Part shown: positions 28,101 to 39,692 of the stretch, piece after piece
How positions within the stretch are numbered: the first letter of the stretch is position 1
Layout: the number at the start of each line of letters is the position of its first letter
Source of the DNA: Anisakis pegreffii
Lineage: Eukaryota > Nematoda > Chromadorea > Rhabditida > Anisakidae
Assembly: GCA_035041965.1 (NCBI GenBank)
Contig: JAPYMA010000288.1
Span: 17,987 to 81,986, forward strand
Reading direction: 5' to 3'
DNA length: 64,000 bases
The notes under the pieces: model-generated
Databases searched by the model: none
What the model was told of the DNA's origin: nothing
Seen by the model: the letters and a program-made list of their open reading frames with translations, nothing else
Program-made: the position numbers and the translations under genes

Positions 28101-31100
28101 CTGATGTTCAGTGAGTTCGTTTCAATACTGATTAACTTTGTATTAACTTTTATAACTTTGTATTCTATGTTTACACTCTTCTCATATTTCATGCTAAAAC
28201 GCTACAATCTTATATAAATTCGTAAATAAGAGGTCAGGATTAATGTTTTGTTAATGAGTATTAAACGAACAGGAAGTCCATTCGAAGTGGAAGTGGTTGA
28301 TCCAAGAAAGGTAATTGTGAACGATGAAGGCGCTGATAATAATGGAGTAATCCATCTGGCCGTGCAGCGAAAGAATATTATCGATATTGATGCGACTGCC
28401 GCCGGATCTGGTTGGCATTTTTGTTGTTTTTATTTGCTCGTTATGATGTCGATCCCTTAGAATTTTTTGTTTATTATCAGTTAAATTAATCTTTATTTAT
28501 CATAACGAACTACCAATTTTAATACATTATGTCTGTATACGTTCTTTTATCAAAAACGATATCGTATTGAAAGTGTCCTCTTGCTGAGTTATGTGCGATT
28601 TGGCTACGTTGAAACGGTTATGTTCATCCAGTCCTCTAATAAGGCGATACCAAATAATTGAAGGAAAACTTCGAGCGGAAGTTCGCGATTGGGAGGGCAA
28701 ATTGGTGCCAGGAAGTGAAGTGGAGTCACTGGGATATGGCAAGTATCGTGTGGTATACAAGCCGTCGATATCAGGTAAATACAACATATACTTGTATTGG
28801 TCTGATATCGCCGTTCAGAGTGCGTATCCACTGCACACTGTTGCTCACTCTGAAGCAGCACAGCCCGAACAGCCATCCACATCGACAACCATCAATAATG
28901 ATCAATTCGAAACCTCTGTTCGACACTCCCGATCTAAATCTGGGTTATTTTATTATTCTGTTTATTTTTGCATTCCTAATAACTACTCATTCATTTCGTC
29001 AATATTCTGTTCTCAGTCTCCTAAAAATATTAATCACAAAATTGACTATCGTAATAGCCATAATGACAGTAATACGTCTAATAGTGGTCACTTCAACGGT
29101 ATTGAAGTAATGAATAAATGATTAAGTTTTTAGTGAGCGATCATTAGGTGAGGATGAAACACCCCATCATTTACGTGTAGTTCTGCGTGGAGAGGGACTT
29201 ACACGTGCCGCTTGCAAGGAGCAATCAGAGTTCATCATTGATGGATCTGATATTTCTACTGGTTAATACTTTTCAATTTTATACCTTATTCTAACTCAGT
29301 TACAACGTCCCATCGTTCCTCATTATATCGCTTTTGGTATGCCTAGAAATCATTCCGGGAGTTCAGCGGACGGAATCCCAATAAATCTTATTTGTATTCT
29401 ATTACTGTTTTATTTTTGGAAAGTTCGCAAACAATCAGAAATTTCACAGTTTTTACTGACAAACTTCACATTTACAATTTCATTTGCCTTTTTATCATTA
29501 GCTCTTATCCATTCGCCTGTAAAAGATAGTTTGACTGAATAACTGAACTGCGATATCGACTTTGCAACATTTCGAACACTGTGTGTTTTTTGTGGACATT
29601 ATCATTGCAGAGTTGATATGTTGAGATGAGGGAAATTCCGCGAGTGGATCAATCACTTTCTGAATGAATTTATGATCAGATAACAAATGACATTTTTGAA
29701 TTCGTACATTTTCAATGGATGTTCAGTTCCTTGAAAGCATATCTATAAAATAAATAAATTTAAGAAGGACGTATAACATGTTCCCTAATTGGTCAGAAGG
29801 CTGATATACCAGTTCGCCTAACACATCTGGGCAATAATGTTTATAAAGCTATTTATACACCTCTTATTGGTGGAGTTTATGAATTAGAGGTATTTTCTCA
29901 TCTTTTTTTTTCAGATTCCGTTTGTTCACTTCTGTCATCTTGTTTTACTTTTAGACTGAAGAACAGAGCAACATGCGATATAACTTACAGTTATCAACAC
30001 TGATGTTAATTTCCTAATTGTGAACAGTGAAAGCGAAATCGCCTGTTGAACAACCATTAGGAATAGATGTTAATGTTCCTAATGCTTGTTCTGTTTGTTG
30101 ATATTTCCATATTGGCTTTTTAAATCATGAGAGAGCCATATTATTCATTTTATTAAACAGTGAACGTCTACAGTGACATTTGGAAACACTCTGATTCGAT
30201 CACTGATAGTTTCAAAGAGGTTCTGTTCGGAAGTGTCTCGTGTTTATACGTTCTCGTTGGGATGTTTGACATTGTGGTGAAAGCAAGGGATAACAACAGC
30301 AATAAGAATAATTTTAAATACTAGGTGCTGTGGGATGGACGTCATGTTCGTGGATCACCGTTCCGAGTTCAAGTCGAGTCGCATTCGAATGCAGCTGAAT
30401 TGATAAATGTCGATACGAATACACTCAAAATTGGTGTTATTAATGATGACATCAAAACTGTCATCGATACCAGAAGAGCTGGCCCAGGTCTCTTTTTACC
30501 ATATGTGTTTAGCCAAGGTAGGGTCCTCCTCCGTCTACGGATAGTGGAAAAGAGGGAAAAAGAAGAGGAAACGGGGAAGGACGTGACAAGAAGAAAGTGA
30601 AAAAATCCACCCCTAAGTTCATCTATATTTTGAGACCACACCATTTTACACCTTCTCATGGAAAAAAATCCTGTCTACGCCGCTGCTTTATTTTATTTGA
30701 CAGTTAAATGTTGCAATATCCAGTTATGTTGTCATTCGGCATGTCATTGCTTATTCATTACGACAACTTGGTTCGTCATATTATTTGAATGATTGATTGA
30801 TCTAATGTTTTTTTTGTTACAGGACAGTTATCAGCGCAGTGTATGGGACCATCGAAACTGGCTTATTGTGAACTGTACGATCATCGTGATGGTACATATA
30901 CACTCTCAGTAAGGCCATCCGAAATTGGAAAACATACTCTTGGTTTGTTCATTTCTTGTTTGTTTATTCTGCTCTATTTTTGTCATTTATTTGCATTCAT
31001 TGGTTTTATTTAAGCACATTCATTTCATATATATTTCACTGACTCACATAAACTTCTAAATTTAAGTTAATGATAGTGGAATAATAAAGTGAAGTGTTTA

Positions 31101-32264
31101 TGAATAGCTGAGGATTTATGCTATGATAAATTCTGTGAACAAATAAATTTTGAACTGAATAAAATGATTATAACATCCAACAGTATATGATAAATGCTCA
31201 ACGTTACTTGTAGTGGTGAAATATTCCGATGAACATGTTCCTGGTAGTCCATTCATTATAAACGTTTCAAATCCGCCGGATGCAACCAAAGTTCGTGTGT
31301 TTGGACCGGGCATAGAGCATGGCATACTCTCTACGTACGTTTCAATATCAATATTAGTAATTATCATGGTTTCAAATGCTAGTTACGATGCTCTGATCTC
31401 ACTGAATGAATTTTAAGTTTCAAATCGAATTTTGTCGTTGAAACAAAAGGTGCTGGTGCAGGACAGTTAACAGTGCGTGTACGTGGTCCTAAGGGTGCTT
31501 TCAACGTTGAAATGCAACGTGAAAAGAAACAAGAACGTACCATTCACTGCAAATACGAACCGCGTGAACCGGGAGATTATCAGGTTTTGTGATACTTTCG
31601 TCTATTATTTGATGTTTTAGTGCACCCTTGGAAACTTCATTCCCTCTTCGATGCTCTGGCAAAGCATCACTTCCCTTCCCCTCAAAATAATTTACTATTT
31701 CCACGCATTACGTCAGAAGTAAATCAGAAAGCGCTTTGGAACTTCCTCGGAGGCGTGAAAGAAATTAATTTTCTGAAGTGAAAAAAAGTATTTTTAGAAC
31801 TGTATTCATAGTAATATAGGTAAATTCAAATTGCTAATATGATGAATCGTACTCACGTTTTTTTTTTTGAATTGAAATTTTGTCTGAATCAGTGATATTT
31901 GAGGTGGAAGTGAAATGGCACGGAGAGCACGTGCCAGGGTCACCGTTCTTTGTGATGATTGTCGATACAGAACAAGAATTGCAACGTTTCTTGCGTGGAG
32001 AAGCACCATCCCCGCAACCAGCCACCCCGTTCATTCCGCCCGGATGGATCGGTACCCCACCCCTCCGCTCTTCATCAATTCCCCTCCTCTACATCCACAG
32101 GCCAATTTCCGACACCCCTTCCCACCACCCCTCCCATACACCCAGCCGCTGCCACCGCTGCTATTCAACAATCTCATCATATGCCGCCAATGCTACCTTA
32201 CAATGCATCACAACCACATACTATGCGAAGTGTTACTCGATCAAGGTTTACTAATGGTTACTAA
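1187..32264 (+). CDS. fln-2: Filamin (FLN-2-like), 3' part of gene, about 50 exons
   Basis: Actin cross-linking and scaffold protein of the cortical cytoskeleton, built from tandem immunoglobulin-like filamin repeats of about 95 residues. About 20 repeats are readable. Each carries landmarks such as VDA..AGxGNLE, Y.V.F.P...G.H.I.V.F, GSPF and a following VxxxGPGL-like strand. All exons listed in the block entries join in phase except the first junction (donor near 1397), which is uncertain. The N-terminal calponin-homology domains are not in the window, so the gene is 5'-truncated by the window edge. Repeat sequences are divergent, and a disordered insert of about 717 residues splits the rod. 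That architecture favours the nematode FLN-2 type over FLN-1, but the symbol is an inference. Introns 3872-6620, 7449-9853 and 11694-13631 are long; apart from a short palindromic element I see nothing coding in them. The stop is TAA at 32262-32264. Confidence 0.88.
2807..2826 (+). repeat. Dispersed 20-nt repeat, copy 1
   Basis: The 20-nt word AAATTAGTCCGCTAATCGCT occurs here, inside a filamin intron, and again at 57375-57394. Neighbouring sequence in both places is rich in CGCTAA words, suggesting the end of a shared degenerate mobile element. Confidence 0.55.
4536..4668. repeat. Small palindromic MITE-like element
   Basis: The stretch opens with TAGTGATG and closes with CATCACTA, an 8-bp terminal inverted repeat. 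Its interior is packed with inverted TTCGGTCG/CGACCGAA words, so much of the 133 bp could fold back. It lies in the filamin intron 3872-6620. It has the size and symmetry of a non-autonomous DNA transposon, but no target duplication is certain and no family is assigned. Confidence 0.55.
9854..16730 (+). other. Filamin exons: disordered Ser/Thr-rich insert
   Basis: Exons 9854-9880, 10541-10739, 11509-11693, 13632-14943, 15312-15494, 16359-16482 and 16611-16730 join in phases 1,2,1,2,2,0,0 and add about 717 residues with no filamin fold. Composition is Ser, Thr, Lys, Asp, Gln and Pro, with poly-Thr/Pro patches (TPSTTPKTTPK), a Gly run (RDGGGGGGD, near 14064-14087) and a Pro-rich patch (QPPPYPATLPPPLND). 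The 1.3 kb exon 13632-14943 is by far the largest in the gene. A short internal repeat (DYVYMHVKEED / DYEYMYVKDEH) lies near 15361-15430. A long insert in the middle of the rod is unusual for a filamin and probably acts as a flexible partner-binding arm; that role is inference. Confidence 0.78.
17098..19668 (+). other. Filamin exons: repeats 4-5
   Basis: Exons 17098-17242, 18628-18734, 19062-19191, 19260-19442 and 19617-19668. Repeat 4 starts FTSKHEVVKRGKDVEL, continues through EITFRPTEVGTHK and VMAYVNDIVHPLSPFPIRV, and ends in VYDA. Repeat 5 contains TVEFTVDAGRAGFGNLEMAI, TFNPTSTGMHTVNITF and NSPFEVNIVEA. The donor after 17242 must be C|GTTAGT to keep phase. The donor after 19668 must be AT|GTACGT, because the nearer GTAATG site would put a stop in the next exon. 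Confidence 0.8.
19873..20319 (+). other. Filamin exons: Lys/Glu-rich charged linker and start of repeat 6
   Basis: Exon 19873-19996 encodes an almost purely charged stretch (SLEGKKKDAKKDKEEKKREE and onward), predicted to be a single alpha-helix or coiled coil. Exon 20178-20319 continues it (TKDSKKKKQQEERTT) and then enters a filamin repeat at VTKIPSLSRVGKCAQIFVSV. A highly charged insert between two filamin repeats is not seen in typical vertebrate filamins. I infer a rigid spacer or a binding surface. Confidence 0.78.
20428..24149 (+). other. Filamin exons: repeats 6-11
   Basis: Exons 20428-20511, 20748-20885, 21090-21257, 21604-21863, 21945-22151, 22295-22388, 22560-22696, 22811-22880, 23417-23500, 23708-23842 and 24023-24149, all joining in phase. 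Landmarks in order include EIDIKYAGVDVQGSPF, VVDASEAGVGNLEVAVNEGR, RFNNEPVPGSPFVCRL, IEIEYDNEPISGSPF, TIDAAKAGAGNMEIIV, RFNGQPIPGSPMSCPV and EYEIEIDLDGKPVG. Most introns fall after the first base of a codon, at the VDA strand or before GSPF. Confidence 0.85.
24447..28943 (+). other. Filamin exons: repeats 11-17 and start of hinge
   Basis: Exons 24447-24664, 24905-25126, 25231-25404, 25691-25837, 26438-26521, 26840-26980, 27080-27256, 27466-27612, 27935-28063, 28273-28410 and 28664-28943. Landmarks include ELSIKVNGDHINGSPFNIAV, VEFTPEHIGSHQIDVSF, VDRENAGNGHLMVEVTDPTG, TFTPNEVGRYVVDVEF and GSPFEVEVVDPRKVIV. The last exon finishes a repeat (KYRVVYKPSISGKYNIYLYW) and runs into a Ser/Thr/Gln-rich segment (EQPSTSTTINNDQ) that resembles the flexible hinge of filamins. 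Confidence 0.85.
29134..32264 (+). other. Filamin exons: hinge end, last three repeats, Pro-rich tail
   Basis: Exons 29134-29261, 29768-29889, 30325-30487, 30823-30942, 31214-31334, 31418-31583, 31904-32051 and 32101-32264. These last repeats match the family best: VLWDGRHVRGSPFRVQV, VVKYSDEHVPGSPFIINV and VEVKWHGEHVPGSPFFVMIV. The penultimate exon must start at GTGGAAGTG (acceptor TTTGAG, 31902-31903) to stay in phase with the CAG|GT donor at 31583. A 49-nt intron (32052-32100) then restores the frame into a Pro/Ala/Thr-rich tail ending SRFTNGY. Without that splice the frame would close at 32254 with a low-quality tail. Confidence 0.82.
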
Positions 32265-35200
32265 CCTTTTTTTGCGTTGTTATTCTCGCGATTGTTTTCG
32301 TTATATTATAATCTTTATGTTAGAACGCTCAAATTCTAAGTAATAAGATGATCGACTCTTCATCGCAACTTATCATGTCATCACATTATTATATCTAAAT
32401 TTGTTTATTCGTCCTTGTTTTACGTTCACTGTAACGCAGTTATTGCGATGTGCGCATAACGATAACACTATTGTGGTGTAGAGTTTTGTTCAGTGATTAA
32501 TGTTTAATAATATTCAATATTATCATTATTCGCTGATTTAGATTGTTTTAACAAAATGTGATACTACACAGTTGATTATTTTATTATCGTTTATTTGGTG
32601 CTCGATCATTATCATTGTTCTAATATTGTACGATTATGATTACTTATATTCCTCACATTGGCAGACTCTTGTTTTTTGTAGTTATCATCATTTTGTTTCA
32701 TACTTTAATGAACATGAAATAGTAGTGTATTATGGTGTGAGACGTACTGACTCTTCAACGAAAAGTATAATTGTTTTGTTTTCTGATTTATGTTATATTC
32801 AGTTTCATTGTTCATTCACATGATAATAACGCTCAAATTTCATCACCTTGACAAGTAACTTGAAGAGTGCTGAAAGGACGGACATAACATGAATTTTTGC
32901 TGTTCACTTACTTTTGCTTTCATTCGTTTAGCACTCATTTCGCGTTCACTTTGCATAATTTGTGTTCTTTCACTTATTCTCAACCGTTTAGAAAGACGTT
33001 TATTGAAATATTGACAACTTTATTAAGACTCATTCAATAAAATTAATTATTCTAATTATCTAACGCTCAGAAATAAGGCGAGTTATCATTCTTTTCATTG
33101 TTGGAAAGTGAATGAGGCATGAAGAAGCAAAAGATGAGGCGTGAAGAAAAATGATCTTTAGTCTGAATGACAGACGTCCTCGTCGGTATGAGGAAATTAC
33201 ATGAGCCATGAAATATTCGAAGGTATTTGAGCGATTATTGTTAGTCACATTTTGGGTTATGAGCTTACAATTAACACGGAACGATCGGGAAGATGCTATA
33301 GAAGTATCGCCGTAAGTGAGAACGTTGAAGAGATATGATACGGAATGAGTTGGATTAATCGACATTTTGAATCTTGAATGGTAGTAGTCCATTATTTTAT
33401 TTGCAAATTTGAGTCATTGAAACTAACTGAACGATATCAAGCGAACATGATGAATTTACTGCAGTCGGCTTGCATTACTCTAAAACAGATCATAAATATG
33501 CGATGCTCGACAAGAAATCGATTCAATATAGTTGAGGAGTCGTTCGCGACGTCGTCGCAGTGGATGCTTAATATACCATATATACTCTTGATGATGGCAA
33601 TAATCGAATTTTAATGAATGAGGTTGATGACATTATGAACACGCAGTCACTGATGAGATAATAATGCCAGTGAGAATGATAAATATTCCTGTGATCATAG
33701 CAATACTGATAATAGTGCTGAAAGAGTTCTGCTCGCTATTTATCACTTTCCAGGTAATTTATCACTTTCGGATGCATTTTGCGCTCGTACTTAAGGCTTG
33801 AGTTCATGGACAATTTCATCAGCATTGCTTCGGAAATGCAATGTTCAGAAAAACGAGTATGAAAAATATGAAAACTATTAAAATCAATTCCGTACTGCTC
33901 GTAAAGTGAGTTCAAAATAAGCAAAATACCAATTTGTTCCCTGAGCTCAGTTTCCTCTGTTTCACCACATATTAAGTGAATCATTTATTTTAGATGTGCA
34001 AATATTAGTGGATTGATGCAGCTGGAATATGCAGATATAATCAACAAAACGCATTCAAAAATTTGATTTGTGGATTTATGATTGCTGAGATGACGATACC
34101 AAACGAGCCAGCAGCATAAAGTGATTATCCATTTAGAGATACATCAACGATATGCAATAAATAACTAAACACATATCAATTTATAGCATATTATCGTGAG
34201 CTAACATAAGAGTATAGTTACTTGTGGCTGTGGTATCATCAACGACGGATAATAGCACATCATTAGTGACAATCCATAGGATTATATTGGCTATTTATTT
34301 ATTCGTTGAGTTTGATGCAATCTCGTGCAAGAAGATAACAAGCATTGCGCATGCAATCACTTCACTTTCAGTGCCACTGTGTTGAATTCATTTTATTGGT
34401 GCTTTTATTTGGTACTCGTTATTCGCTTGGAAATTTTCGAATGAGTCGATAGCGAAGTTGAGTCCGTTCTTCGATTTTAAACCACTCGATTGACGACGCT
34501 GTTATTTTCATACATCGATTTCAGAGGTTCCCTCATCGTGAATCATTTTGCGGTTAGTAGGAAAAGTTTCGTAAAAATAGCTGCAGAATACTGCAGAAAA
34601 TTTGTCCATTGGTTCTTTGTAAATATACCACTGACCTTTCTTGAAGTGAAAGTGAAAATTTTGACGCACTTTTGAAGTGTATTTCAACAAAGCTCATTTC
34701 TTCGCTGTTTATTTTGGGGATCGGAGAGATCGATATTTTAGATTTGTTATTGATAAGTTATTATTGTTGTCATTCGAATGATTATGAGTGTTGTTCCATC
34801 AAAGCGGCAGTTGTTTATGCTTATAGACGTTTTCATATTCAATCATATAGTAATCTGATTTCATTCGAATATGATGAACATCCTTCACATTAAAAAAAAG
34901 AAGATATACAGCAACTGTTCAAAAAGAGGTTAGCTAAGAGTGTTAAACGATGTAAAATAAAACAATTGTTTGATAATAGATGAAAGCAATTGTTGGGTGG
35001 GTTCTTGTGTTGTTCATACTTATGCGTAGATATTATTGTCACGTTCTTGAGCGGATATTATAGTGATGAAAGAAGCAATCAAATAACTACATATCATAGA
35101 GCAGTCATTGTTTATTTATCGCACTTTACCGTTACTGAATCTTCACTTTGACATCTCTTCAGCACAATTTTATTGCTGTTCTTATCGCCGTTGTAATCCA

Positions 35201-35774
35201 GTATCAGTAATATTAGATGATGCTCACAAATTGTGGCGATAATCGAGAACTCTGTGATCTCGATGAGCTTTACTAATGGCGCAGCACATCAGCTGCTTGA
35301 AAGTACCGAAATTCATCCAGTCGTTCAATCGCTATTCTTGTGTAGCTTTCAGTTAGAACTTGCTATTGTCTTCGTAATTCCTTCACCGTTCTCATTCATT
35401 CCCGTTTATCAACAATCATAACCACTGACTGTTCTCCGTTATGTGTTACGTATTTCTCTGTTATAATGATAACGACGCTGATCATTCTTATCTTTTACTC
35501 GTTTAATCGAGACATAATTTAATCAGATTCTTAATTGAGGATTGTCCATCAGTTTGAGCATTGAACTTATCACTTCTTCATTCGTTCTCTATGGCTGAGG
35601 TATCATCTCATTCATTTTATTTTTATCGTTTAAAATTTAACTGTAATCACTTTCAGTGAATGTTACCATGAAAAAAAAGATTGATTTTAGCTCATTGTCA
35701 GTGAAATAAAAAAAATAGTAGTGAAACTCGTGGAGGATAGTGGAGATCGGTGATTAACATTATTATAGGGCCGG
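32265..35774. other. Intergenic region between filamin and tetraspanin
   Basis: About 3.5 kb of AT-rich sequence. It must hold the filamin 3' UTR and the tetraspanin promoter. An AATAAA lies at 33036-33041. An open frame of 82 codons at 33736-33984 (minus) has reasonable composition but no recognisable domain, acceptor or donor context, so I do not call it a gene. Confidence 0.5.
33036..33041 (+). terminator. Possible poly(A) signal for filamin
   Basis: Canonical AATAAA about 770 bp after the filamin stop. It is the clearest one I noticed downstream. The distance implies a long 3' UTR, so the assignment is tentative. Confidence 0.3.
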
Positions 35775-38700
35775 ATGGAAAGACTTGGTTGTGGTGCAAG
35801 ATGCTTAAAATTTTGTCTTTTTGTATTCAACCTCGTTTTTCTGGTTCGTTTTCATTTGATATTAATCGTGAATTTTCATTAACAACAAGGCGATTAAAGC
35901 GATTTCAGCTGAAGCATTGCAATGAAACCATTTCAATCAATTAAAATCAATTTCCACGCGCTGGGATTCATAGTGCATTGCAAATGCATAATGTGATGAA
36001 TGTGATTGATGAACAAAATGCAAAAAGAAAACAAAAATAGTTATTACCTTCTGCGGCCAACGGAGTATAATCAGAATGCCTGTTAATCTAGCGCACTCGT
36101 ATCTCACGATCAGTGTGTTTTTGAATGCAATTGCATTTCCTGTTGAAAATGAATGAGAATTTTGTGATGCGTTTGTGCAAAATTTGATTAGTTCCTCTAT
36201 CCTACTGAACTCCATTCATGTGCTTTAAATCAACAACAAGTTCAGCCGTTATTCTGCAGTTTCCATATTCATTCTTTTTTTGAAGTATCCTCACAACAAC
36301 AGCTCATTTTAAAGTTAAAATGAAATGAACATGTTCACCAATCATGCCAGATGGATATCATCTCATTTCAGTTTACTTTACTGCTAACATATGTGTCATA
36401 CTTTTGACGAAGTCATGCAATAAAATGTATTACGTCATTTCAGTAAAAATTTATCTGAATCACGACATTTAATAATTTCTCATAGTGTACTGTTATGAGA
36501 TAATTCCAAATCAAATTTTCACACTAGAGAAACACGGGCAAAAACATAAAATGAATCATTCTGAGACATTAAAGATCTGATTCGTTTCGAAGCATTATAA
36601 AATGAACACTGACCATAGTGCAATGAATGCAACATGGAATAAAGAATTTTTTAAAGATGTGTGGCTTTGTTTGTCTCGGAATTGGAAGTTGGCTGATGTT
36701 GGATCGGTACGCAGTTGATAATCTGGCTGCGGCCACTGAGAAGGTTCAGGGAACAATTACCGATGATGGATTGCGTGAGCTGGTTCGTTATTGATTACCG
36801 ACGTTGAGTGTATGTGGCATTAGTATGATAGCAATGAAATGAACGTTGAAGGCGTCAAAACCAACAGCTGTCAGGCAAATTGGAACCTTATTAATTATTG
36901 GTGGCGTTATTGTTATTGTGGTTTCATTTTTGGGTTGTTGTGGCGCAGCCAAGGAATGGAGACCACTGCTGTGTTGCGTTCGTTGTTTCATCATTATTCT
37001 CATTCTCTTCAGCATCTCATTCTCATTCAGCGATAAAGGAACTGTAAATTTTTACGAACAGATTCTTTGAAGTCCCCTTCTCGATTCTCTCATCGATTTA
37101 TTATTATCACTTTTTATGAGACTATTATTTTGGTTAAATTGTTCTTGGACAATACTCTGGAATTGGCCTTCTCTTGAAGTATTCGTACGGCAGTTGTAAT
37201 CGACATCCTAAAATAGTTTTGTTAATGCATTAACAGTTAATTGGTTATCAACATTTTCGTGCAATATCCAATTGTAAATTATTTTTCTCTCAGTATGCAA
37301 CCTGTCTTATGGTCATTTTGGCTACTGAAATTGCTGCTGCGATATATGCTGCAATGCACAGTCATATGGTAATTTCATTCACGGAACATTATCATCAATA
37401 TATTTTGTTCATCCATTTTGTCAGAATGTATTGCAATTATTGCAAAAACTGGAGATGCTCTGAATCGAAAGAAAGCAATTTTCAGTTTGAAAGAGATTTC
37501 CGACAAATTTTGAAAGCGTCCTTAAAATTGTACAATGGCACAGATGCAATGGAGAAGAACAAGGAGGACAATACAGTTCTCGTGAAAGCTGCCTGGGATA
37601 AAATTATGATTGACGTATGCGCTTCATTCCAATGATTCTGAGGAATTTCTTTGATATCTCTAAAAATTGATTATTTTAACGTCAGTCGAGCGTTTATATA
37701 AAGAATATTTTGGTAGGAAATTGTTGTTTCGTTCATTCGAAGTGTTTTTATGAGGGAATGTGTATCATTCAATCAGCATGTTGTTTATATTTCAATGATT
37801 GAACAATCAAAATATTTTGTTGCAACACTATTGCTACTCAGTTACCATTATGAACATGTTCTATTAGATAGGCTGTAATCTTTCTTATTTCTAAGAAATC
37901 GTGTTGTGGTGTCGACTCAAAAATCGGTGACTTCAACGAAAGTGGATGGTATCAGTTAACAAAAAAACGACATCATTTTCCTCCAGCCTGTTGTCCACCA
38001 AACAGGGATGGCTCACTGATGGAATTCTGCCCAAGGATATCACGATATGGCGATGTTTGTTCAGTTATCAATTTCATTCGTTCAGTGATTAGTATCATTC
38101 TCATACGGATGTCACTTTTGTTATGACGAATATTATCGTTAGCATTGATTCAATTTAACACCAGTTCTGATCGTTCTTACTCATTGATTAAGGATGAGCT
38201 TATTAATATTCATTGTAATGCATGCTCTTCTCTCTAGTTCTCTCTTTGCAAGATTCTATTGGTAAGATCAATTAAATTATTTTTAAAATTTTTGAAAATA
38301 TTCCGAAACAAAAGTATTCGAATGATTATTCTGTCGCACGATAGACACTGCTTCGTGAACTGTCTCCAGTTAACTTTGTCTTTTTAAAACATTTTTCGAA
38401 ACTTTTTTGAAGCATTCAATGATCTGAAATTCCTTTCTCACAACACACAACTTGCGATAGTATAAGCCAAAAAACGCTGCCAATTTGATTGCTATGTTTT
38501 TTTTAATTAGAGGAAAGGTTGAGTTCAAAAATCATTTGACTGCAGACACTGAACTCCATTCAGATTCTCATTTAACACTTAGCGTGGCTAGCTTCCATAG
38601 TATTTGAGCTTTAGTTTTTTATCGAATGCAATGCGATGTTGATGAGGATTTTAAATACTCCGATTTCATCACTGAGGGCGATCAATTTTAACAAAATGAT

Positions 38701-39692
38701 TATTGTCAGTTAACGGATCGAACAAAAGGGCGAAGTATCACTTATTGATCAGAATTGTGTAAATGACTGAGGGTTCGCTTTTAATATTACATTCGAGGGA
38801 TGTGATTACATTGAAATTGAATCAGGTGAATGGATAACTTGAAATGGAACGCATGTTAAGCAATATTAATTGTGTTGTGGTTGGTGTCGTGGTTGAACAA
38901 TGCATTTTGCAGGGATGTTATACAAAAATTCAAGAATCAGTACAGGATTTGAGTACGCATTTTAAGATTGTTGCATGGACTGTATGTATTATTGCACTTA
39001 TTCAGGTATTGTTCATTTGATTGCATTTATCACGGCACATTATCATGCTTTACTTCATATCAACGCCTAAAAGCCATTCGCATGCCGAACGCCTAATGTT
39101 GTTGTTGGTGTTGTTTAGAAAGGGATCATGGTTGCTCAATTCTTACAGTATAAATGAATGCTACTGCTGATGCTGCAATGAAAGTTTGTGACTTGACTTA
39201 ACACAAAATGTTTGCGCGAGAGGAATTTTGGCATTTTAGTTTTATTTACAGGCAGTTTCAATTTTTGAATTTTTAACTCAGTTGTTGAGGTTCAATAAAA
39301 ATCATTGAAAGCATAATAGGAACTCTTACGGACAATAGTTTTCGGAATCTAGAAGAAGTCAGTACCTCCGTAATCCGTTTTGCCTACGCCATTAATTAGT
39401 GCAGCTCTTTCTAAACTTTGGATCACAAAAAATTCTGCAACAGTACAATTCCTTGAACCTATTGGGATTGTGATAGACGGGTCATACATAAAAAATTGGA
39501 GGTGGTCTTAAAATTTATCGGGTGAATGGGAAAGTTTAAAAAGCATTGAACTGGAATACCTTTGGATACAAATTACTTACAGTTAGAGTGAACTTATTTT
39601 GAAGTGTTGATCGGCTGAACTATTTTCAGGTTTTTGGTATAACAGTCGCATTCTGTTTATGTAATTCTATTAATGAAGACGAACTTTATTGA
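35775..39692 (+). CDS. Tetraspanin, 8 exons (isoform with proximal terminal exons)
   Basis: Four-pass membrane protein that organises tetraspanin microdomains. Exons 35775-35843, 36657-36782, 36852-36977, 37294-37368, 37486-37614, 37896-38054, 38913-39005 and 39630-39692 all join in phase 0 and give 279 residues. The N-terminus MERLGCGARCLKF leads into TM1 (FVFNLVFLMCGFVCLGIGSW). TM2 holds LIIGGVIVIVVSFLGCCGA, with the family CCGA motif. TM3 is encoded by 37294-37368. The large extracellular loop carries CCG (SCCGVD), a second CC (PPACCPP), EFC and the final GC (GCYTK): six cysteines, the usual count. N-glycosylation sites NGT and NES lie in the loop. TM4 ends in a short tail, NEDELY. All introns are phase 0, an unusually uniform pattern. 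The exact C. elegans tsp orthologue is not clear to me. An alternative 3' end exists (next entry). Confidence 0.88.

Noticed and set aside
33736..33984. 82-codon minus-strand frame between filamin and tetraspanin
   Set aside because: Composition is plausible, but no domain, neighbouring exon or signal was found.
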